Assembly (NCBI GenBank): GCA_035551935.1 | Contig: DASZMJ010000189.1 | Location: forward strand, 1-36,424 | Direction: 5' to 3' | From: DASZMJ01 sp035551935 | GTDB taxonomy: Bacteria > Planctomycetota > Planctomycetia > Isosphaerales > Isosphaeraceae | DNA: 36,424 nucleotides | In this document: one piece after another, positions 32,115-36,424 of the stretch | Layout: every line of letters begins with the position of its first letter | Position numbering within the stretch: position 1 is the first letter of the stretch | Made by a program: the position numbers and the translations under genes | Notes under the pieces: model-generated | Seen by the model: only the letters and a program-made list of their open reading frames with translations | Told to the model about the DNA's origin: nothing | Databases searched by the model: none

Positions 32115-33505
32115 GCGGCGATTCTCTCCCGAAGTGCGTCGGCCATACCCCCGAAGACGTAAGGCCAGTCGTCGGGCCGTCGTTGTCGCCAGAGTCGCAA
32201 CGTCGGGTACCAGGGGGTCGTCTCGCCGGCCAACCAGCGCCAGTCGCCCTTGTGCGGCAAGGCCGCCCAGGTCGGCCGGCCGAGGGCGCCGGCGAGGTGA
32301 TTGGGGGCGCTGTCGGCGCCGACGACCAGGTCCAGGCTCATCACGATCGCCGCGTCGTCGGCCAGCGTCCGGTCGGGGCCGAGGTCGAGCACGGGGAAGC
32401 CCACCGTCGTCATTTGCTCGACGCCCTCGCCGGCCTGGAGGCTCACGAGCGTGACCCCCGGCACGGTTGCCAGCGGGGCGAACTCGGCCAGGGGAATCCC
32501 GCGGCGCGCGGGCCAGGCGTAGGGGTCGGTCGCGCCGGCCGAGCCCCACCAGGCGATGCCGACCTTCACACCCGGCACGCCCGAGAGCCGCGCGCGCCAC
32601 CGGTCAACCCGGTCGTCGGGGGCGCGGAGGTACGGGACATCCAACGCCCTCCATTGACTCGGCGACAATCGCAGCAGGGCCGGCACCAGCGACATCGGCA
32701 CCGCGACCGGCGGCGCCGTGGGCCGCGACGGCGGCAGGGCCAAGGCGGCGAGGTCGGGGGGCAACAGCGGCAGGAGTTTCTGCGGCCAGCCGACGATGGC
32801 CGCGGCCCCCCGCGCGGCGAGGTCGCGGGCGAAGCGGGCGAACTGGAGCCAGTCTCCCAGGCCGGTCTCGACCCCCGTCAGCACCACCGCCCGACCGGCC
32901 AGGTCCTCGCGACCGTCCCACGCCCGCAGGTCCCCCGGCGGCGGGAACGCCCGCGCCACCCACGATGCCATCGCCCCCCAACCCCGGTCGAACTCCCCGG
33001 CGACCAGCAAGGCCTTGGCCGTCGCCGAGTAGAGGGCGCACCACGCCGTCGGCCACGGGCCCGGCGGGAACAAGGGCCCCGCGGCCTCCAGCATGGCCGT
33101 CGCCTCGGGCCCCCGGCCCAGCCGGGCGCAGGCCAGGGCGACGCGGAGAAAGCTCGCCGGCGCCATCGGCTCGCGGGCCAGGGCCTCGCGGAAGGCCGCC
33201 AGCGCCTCGGGGTAGCGGTCGGCCTGCTCCAGCAACGTCCCCAGCAACGTCCAGCCGACCGTCGCGTCCGGGTCGAGTTCGACCGCCGCGCGGGCCTGAG
33301 CCTCGGCCTCGACGGCTCGTCCCGCGAGCCCCAGGGCCCGCGCCAGATGGATCCGTACCCTCGGCGCGCCGGGCGACGCCCTCGCCGCGCACTCCAGCAC
33401 CCCGGCCGCCTCGGCCGGCCGCCGCGCCTCGATCAGGCGGCGGCCCTCCGCCAGGAGCGCCTCGACGGTCGCGCCCGTCGGCTCCGGGCCCATCTCATCG
33501 CCCAT
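32096..33505 (-). CDS. TPR protein with glycosyltransferase-9-like domain
   Basis: A 469-residue protein. Residues about 10-190 contain TPRs (AEAEAQARAAVELDPDATVGWTLLG, YPEALAAFREALAREP). Residues about 200-460 resemble ADP-heptose/O-GlcNAc-type glycosyltransferases of the GT-B fold: VVLTGVETGLGDWLQFARFAR, VKVGIAWWGSAGATDPYAWPARRGIPLAEFAPL, VTLVSLQAGEGVEQM, LDLVVGADSAPNHLAGALGRPTW and DWRWLAGETTPWYPTLRLWRQ. Bacterial proteins with this TPR-plus-transferase layout are linked with surface glycan or flagellin glycosylation. The start ATG at 33505 or the one four codons later (33493) are both possible. It is coupled to the DUF6165 gene by a 19-base overlap. The sugar and acceptor are unknown. Confidence 0.87.
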   Translation of the reverse strand: MGDEMGPEPTGATVEALLAEGRRLIEARRPAEAAGVLECAARASPGAPRVRIHLARALGLAGRAVEAEAQARAAVELDPDATVGWTLLGTLLEQADRYPEALAAFREALAREPMAPASFLRVALACARLGRGPEATAMLEAAGPLFPPGPWPTAWCALYSATAKALLVAGEFDRGWGAMASWVARAFPPPGDLRAWDGREDLAGRAVVLTGVETGLGDWLQFARFARDLAARGAAAIVGWPQKLLPLLPPDLAALALPPSRPTAPPVAVPMSLVPALLRLSPSQWRALDVPYLRAPDDRVDRWRARLSGVPGVKVGIAWWGSAGATDPYAWPARRGIPLAEFAPLATVPGVTLVSLQAGEGVEQMTTVGFPVLDLGPDRTLADDAAIVMSLDLVVGADSAPNHLAGALGRPTWAALPHKGDWRWLAGETTPWYPTLRLWRQRRPDDWPYVFGGMADALRERIAACPRSR

Positions 33506-33585
33506 GGCGGCCGGCCCCGAAGGTCGTCGGACTCCGCCCCACCGGCGAAATCCTAATTCCTTCGAGCTCGGCCGTCAAATGAAAT

Positions 33586-34083
33586 TCATCGGAGCAGCGG
33601 CCTGGCCCCCTCGTGGTCGAGCAGCCAGCGCTTGCGGTCGAGGCCCCCGGCGAAGCCCGTCAGGGCGCCCGAGGCGCCGACGACGCGGTGGCACGGCACG
33701 ACGATCCCGATCGGGTTCTTCCCCACCGCCGCGCCCACGGCCCTCGCCGACGTCGGCGCACCGATCCGCCGGGCCAGCTCGGCGTAGCTGACCGTCGTCC
33801 CGAACGGGATCTCCCGCAGCGCCTCCCACACCTTGAGCTGGAACGGCGTCCCCCTCGGCCTGACCGGCAGGTCGAACGCCGTGCGCCTCCCCTCGAAATA
33901 CTCGACGAGCTGCGCCGCGACCGGCCTCACCGCGTCGTCGTCGCGCCCCCTGGCGTCGTCGACGCTCGGGCACCCCTCCTGCCCATCCATGTACAGTCCC
34001 GTCAGCGCCCCTTCGGCCACCGTCACCCACAACGCGCCGAGCGGGCTCTCCATCCGTGCGGAGCGGACGCGATCGTCACTCAT
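33586..34083 (-). CDS. ogt: Methylated-DNA--protein-cysteine methyltransferase
   Basis: A 165-residue suicide DNA-repair enzyme that moves the methyl group from O6-methylguanine (or O4-methylthymine) onto its own Cys. The active-site motif is VVPC131HRVVG, with FQLKVWEALREIPFGTTVSYAELARRIG (helix-turn-helix with the Arg finger region ARAVGAAVGKNP) before it and GFAGGLDRKRWLLDHE after it. The length fits the Ogt class without an Ada regulatory domain. The start at 34083 is chosen because GAGGG lies just upstream and the family begins there; a longer frame to 34278 has no support. No alkA or ada neighbour is seen, so it may be constitutive. Confidence 0.96.
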   Translation of the reverse strand: MSDDRVRSARMESPLGALWVTVAEGALTGLYMDGQEGCPSVDDARGRDDDAVRPVAAQLVEYFEGRRTAFDLPVRPRGTPFQLKVWEALREIPFGTTVSYAELARRIGAPTSARAVGAAVGKNPIGIVVPCHRVVGASGALTGFAGGLDRKRWLLDHEGARPLLR

Positions 34084-34348
34084 GAGTCGGCCCTCATGGT
34101 GGACAGTTAGGAACTGGACGAATGATACAGCGCCGGCGCGATCCGTCAAGTCCCAATCTTCCCCGAAAATGGTGTCGATCCGCCCGATCCCCTCCCGGGC
34201 CCACCGGCTGGCCGCGGTAGCTCGCTCTTCCCTGCCGGGAGGAATCGTCGCCGGCCTCATGTGGCACCGTTGTTGCAAATATGCCAGGGAGTGGTCGTCG
34301 TCGTTTGGCGGCCCGACTCACTCCACGCACAGGAAAGGTGGCCGAACC

Positions 34349-34636
34349 ATGGTCCCCCTCTTCGCGGACATCGCCCTGTTCCCCGGCGGTTGGATCGCCT
34401 GGATCGTCGTGGGATTGATTGCCGGCTTCGCGGCGGGCCAGGTGATGAAGGGCGGCGGCTACGGCCTCCTCGGCGACATCGTCGTCGGCCTGGTCGGCGC
34501 CGTCGTGGGCGGCTTCCTGGTCGGCTACTTCGTCACGGGCACCGCCGGCTTCGTCGGCAGCATCGTCGTGTCCTTCATCGGCGCGTGCCTCTTCATCGCC
34601 CTGATGCGCGCCATCAGCGGTCGAAGGCCCGTCTGA
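34349..34636 (+). CDS. GlsB/YeaQ/YmgE family membrane protein
   Basis: A 95-residue very hydrophobic protein with three membrane segments: GWIAWIVVGLIAGFAAGQVM, then GLLGDIVVGLVGAVVGGFLVG, and FVGSIVVSFIGACLFIALM. The Gly-rich pattern GLIAG and LGDIVVGLVGAVVGG is that of the transglycosylase-associated (Tgp/GlsB/YeaQ) family, which is often stress induced; its biochemical role is not settled. The ATG at 34349 has GGAAAGG upstream. No operon partner is evident. Confidence 0.9.
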   Translation: MVPLFADIALFPGGWIAWIVVGLIAGFAAGQVMKGGGYGLLGDIVVGLVGAVVGGFLVGYFVTGTAGFVGSIVVSFIGACLFIALMRAISGRRPV

Positions 34637-34692
34637 ACAACCCGGCAACCCGTGCGACCTGGGTCCGTGGCCGCCCGCGGACCTTTTCGGGC

Positions 34693-36300
34693 TCACGGCT
34701 TCCTCGCATCGGCCGTCTTCGGGACGCGGGACAGCCGCTCCAGTTCGACGAGCGCCATGCCGTACTGGACGGACGCCGGGCTGCCTTGCCGCTCGACCCA
34801 GCGAAGTTGCTCGATGGCCTCGTCCGTCTTGCCCCGAAGAGCCAGGTCGAGGCCGAGGAAGCCGTGGGCCTCGGTCTGCTCATCAACATCTTTGGCCGCG
34901 GCCAGCAGGCCGTCGGCGTCGAGGTCGCCGCGGAAGAACGCGACGATCGGCGCCGGCCAGCCGGCCTTCCCCCTGGCCTTTGCCTCGTCGAGGAACCGCT
35001 TCGCCTCCTCGTCCTTCCCTGCCCGCCGCGCCGCAACACGGCCGATGAGGGCCGAGTAAACGGCATCGTTGCTCTTCCACCCGTCCTTCTCGATGGCCTC
35101 TCCCGCCTCCTCGATCGCCTCAGCGTCCCGGCCCCGCTTCCAGGCGATGACCGCGCGCATGTGGTGAGGCCAGGGCTTCCGCCCGTCGATCGATAGGGCC
35201 TCCGCGTAGTCGGCGAGGGCCTTGTCATCGTCTCCCTTGGCGTCCCAGGCATCACCTCGGACGCAGTACGCATCAGCACATTTGGGGTCGAGTTTGAGAG
35301 CCTTGTCGAGGTCGGCGATGGCCTTGTCGAACTCCCCCTTTCTCCGCCAGGCCTCGCCCCGGTTGTGGTAACTCCACTCGAATTCGCAGCCGAGTCGGAT
35401 CGCTTCGTCGTAGTCGGCGATGGCCTTGTCGTGCTCCCCCTTGTCATCCAGGGCGTTGCCGCGGCCGGTGTATCCGGCGGAGGACTTCGGGTCGAGCCGG
35501 ATAGCCTCGGAGTAGTCGGCGATGGCCTTGTCGTACTCGCGCTTGGAGTACCAGGCTCGGCCACGTTCTGCACGAGCAGCCGAGCACTTCGGATCGAGCC
35601 GGATGGCCTCGCTCAGGTCGGCGATCGCCTTGTCGAACTCCCCCCTCTCGCGCCAGGCCCATCCCCTGTCGTGATAGGCCGCCTCGGAGGTGGGATCGAG
35701 CCGGATGGCCTCGTCGTAGTCGGCGATGGCCTTGTCATACTCCTTCTTGTACTTCCATGCGATGCCACGGTTGCTATAGGTCGACGCGACCGTCGGGTCC
35801 AGTCGGATGGCCTCGTCGAAGTCGGCGATGGCCTTGTCGAATTCCGACCTCAGGACCCAGACGCTGCCTCGGTTCGCGTACGACTTCGCGCCCTTCGGAT
35901 TGAGTCGAATCGTCTCGCCGAGGTCGGCGACGGCCTTGTCATACTCGCCTTTGCTCGCCCAGGCGATGGCCCGGTTGCCGTACGCATTCGCGTCCTTCGA
36001 GTCCAGCCGGATGGCCTCGTTCGAGTCGGCCAGGGCCTTCTCGAACTCGCCCTTGTACCACCAGGCAGCACTTCGGACGACATAATTCCGATCGCTCTTG
36101 GGGTCGAGTCGGACGGCCTGGCTGTAGTCGGCGATGGCCCGATCGTAATCCCGTTTGAGAAGCCAGACGTCGCCGCGGAGACGATACCGAAGGCTGCTGC
36201 TTGGCTCGAGCCGGATGGCCTCGTCGAGGTCGGCGATCGCCCTGTCGTACTCCTTCTTGTTCTGCCAGGCCCAGGCACGCTTGGCCAGGGCGACGGCATC
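34693..36300 (-). pseudogene. Array of about 12 TPRs lacking a proper start codon
   Basis: One reading frame is open for 535 codons from 36300 to the stop at 34693-34695. It encodes at least eleven 34-residue TPRs with the consensus AIADYDEAIRLDPK..AY.NRG.AW..KGEYDK, for example AIADFDEAIRLDPTVASTYS and AIADYSEAIRLDPKSSAGYT. The last ~120 residues (KRFLDEAKARGKAGW, then DEAIEQLRWVERQG) are degenerate repeats. A TAA at 36301-36303 opens the frame, and no ATG or GTG occurs in it before 35160, inside the twelfth repeat. So either the 5' end was lost to a frameshift, or only 34693-35160 is translated from an internal start, or a rare start is used. The repeats are well preserved, so any break is recent. 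Frame fragments 35939-36340 and 35850-36299 are shadows. Confidence 0.7.
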
Positions 36301-36305
36301 TTATC

Positions 36306-36424
36306 TCACGTGCTGAATAGGACTTTCTCCCTGTAGTCATCGCTCAGGGCACACTTGAGCCGCTTCGTCTCGATCCCGCGCCGGCAGCCGGTCTCGCGTC
36401 GGAGTCGCCCGAGGGCGAACCGGC
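36306..36424 (-). CDS. Possible 3' end of a gene cut by the window edge
   Basis: In the frame ending TGA at 36306-36308 the translation reads RFALGRLRRETGCRRGIETK, then RLKCALSDDYREKVLFST. The composition looks coding (charged, few rare codons), but no family is recognised and the piece is only 38 residues. It may belong to a gene upstream, or to the missing N-terminal part of the TPR protein in another frame. Confidence is low. Confidence 0.3.
   Translation of the reverse strand, partial: RFALGRLRRETGCRRGIETKRLKCALSDDYREKVLFST

Noticed and set aside
34693..36300. CRISPR array
   Set aside because: The 102-bp periodic repeats are imperfect and encode 34-residue TPRs; no spacer-repeat pattern exists. 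I saw no CRISPR array in the window.

Overview
The window is GC-rich DNA that looks like a planctomycete chromosome, probably of the Isosphaeraceae. Family-level clues are a Tat-exported DUF1501 protein, a DUF1571 lipoprotein, a tetrahydromethanopterin-linked formyltransferase (Ftr), secreted TPR proteins, a very large planctomycete-style polytopic membrane protein, and a kinase-type N-terminus beginning MGRAETDKNLLFG. Genes are mostly single or in short pairs on both strands. Several intergenic gaps hold long inverted repeats. The lineage assignment comes from family knowledge and was not computed.

Layout. 1-3.6 kb: small exported proteins, several Cys/Met rich, including a heavy-metal-binding-domain protein, a C-x-C-C protein, two proteins sharing the same C-terminal motif, and a secreted TPR protein; this looks like a metal-handling or envelope patch. 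3.95-4.72 kb (minus): a membrane-anchored redoxin whose frame is split by one UGA exactly where the first Cys of the CxxC motif belongs, with a hairpin downstream; best read as a selenoprotein (UxxC). 5.0-7.1 kb: ftr and two unknown proteins. 7.2-10.3 kb (minus): thrS and an SDR oxidoreductase. 10.55-17.04 kb (minus): one 2160-residue membrane protein. 17.2-18.8 kb: a tiny kinase-N-terminus/cytochrome-c chimera, a small possible ribbon-helix-helix protein, tRNA-Phe(GAA) and a single-domain response regulator. 18.9-21.8 kb (minus): DUF1571 lipoprotein and a GH3-like adenylating enzyme. 22.1-26.3 kb (plus): a molbindin-like Mop protein, an EAL phosphodiesterase, a methyltransferase, and an alkaline-phosphatase-superfamily hydrolase. 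26.4-28.15 kb: a darT-darG toxin-antitoxin pair. 28.14-29.99 kb (minus): an NAD-malic enzyme gene broken by a ~123-bp MITE-like insertion with terminal inverted repeats and a 10-bp target duplication. 30.2-34.6 kb: DUF1501 protein, a DUF6165 + TPR-glycosyltransferase pair, an O6-alkylguanine methyltransferase and a GlsB/YeaQ-type membrane protein. 34.7-36.3 kb (minus): an array of about 12 TPRs with no proper start codon.

How they fit together. Ftr acts in H4MPT-linked formaldehyde/formate metabolism, which ends in formate and often works beside Mo/W formate dehydrogenases that can contain selenocysteine; the Mop protein would bind molybdate/tungstate oxyanions. These genes are not one operon here, so a link to the selenoprotein is only suggestive. 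No selA, selB, selC or selD is visible. The darTG pair lies against the 3' end of the broken malic enzyme gene, with stop codons that overlap, so that area is the most visibly rearranged part of the window.
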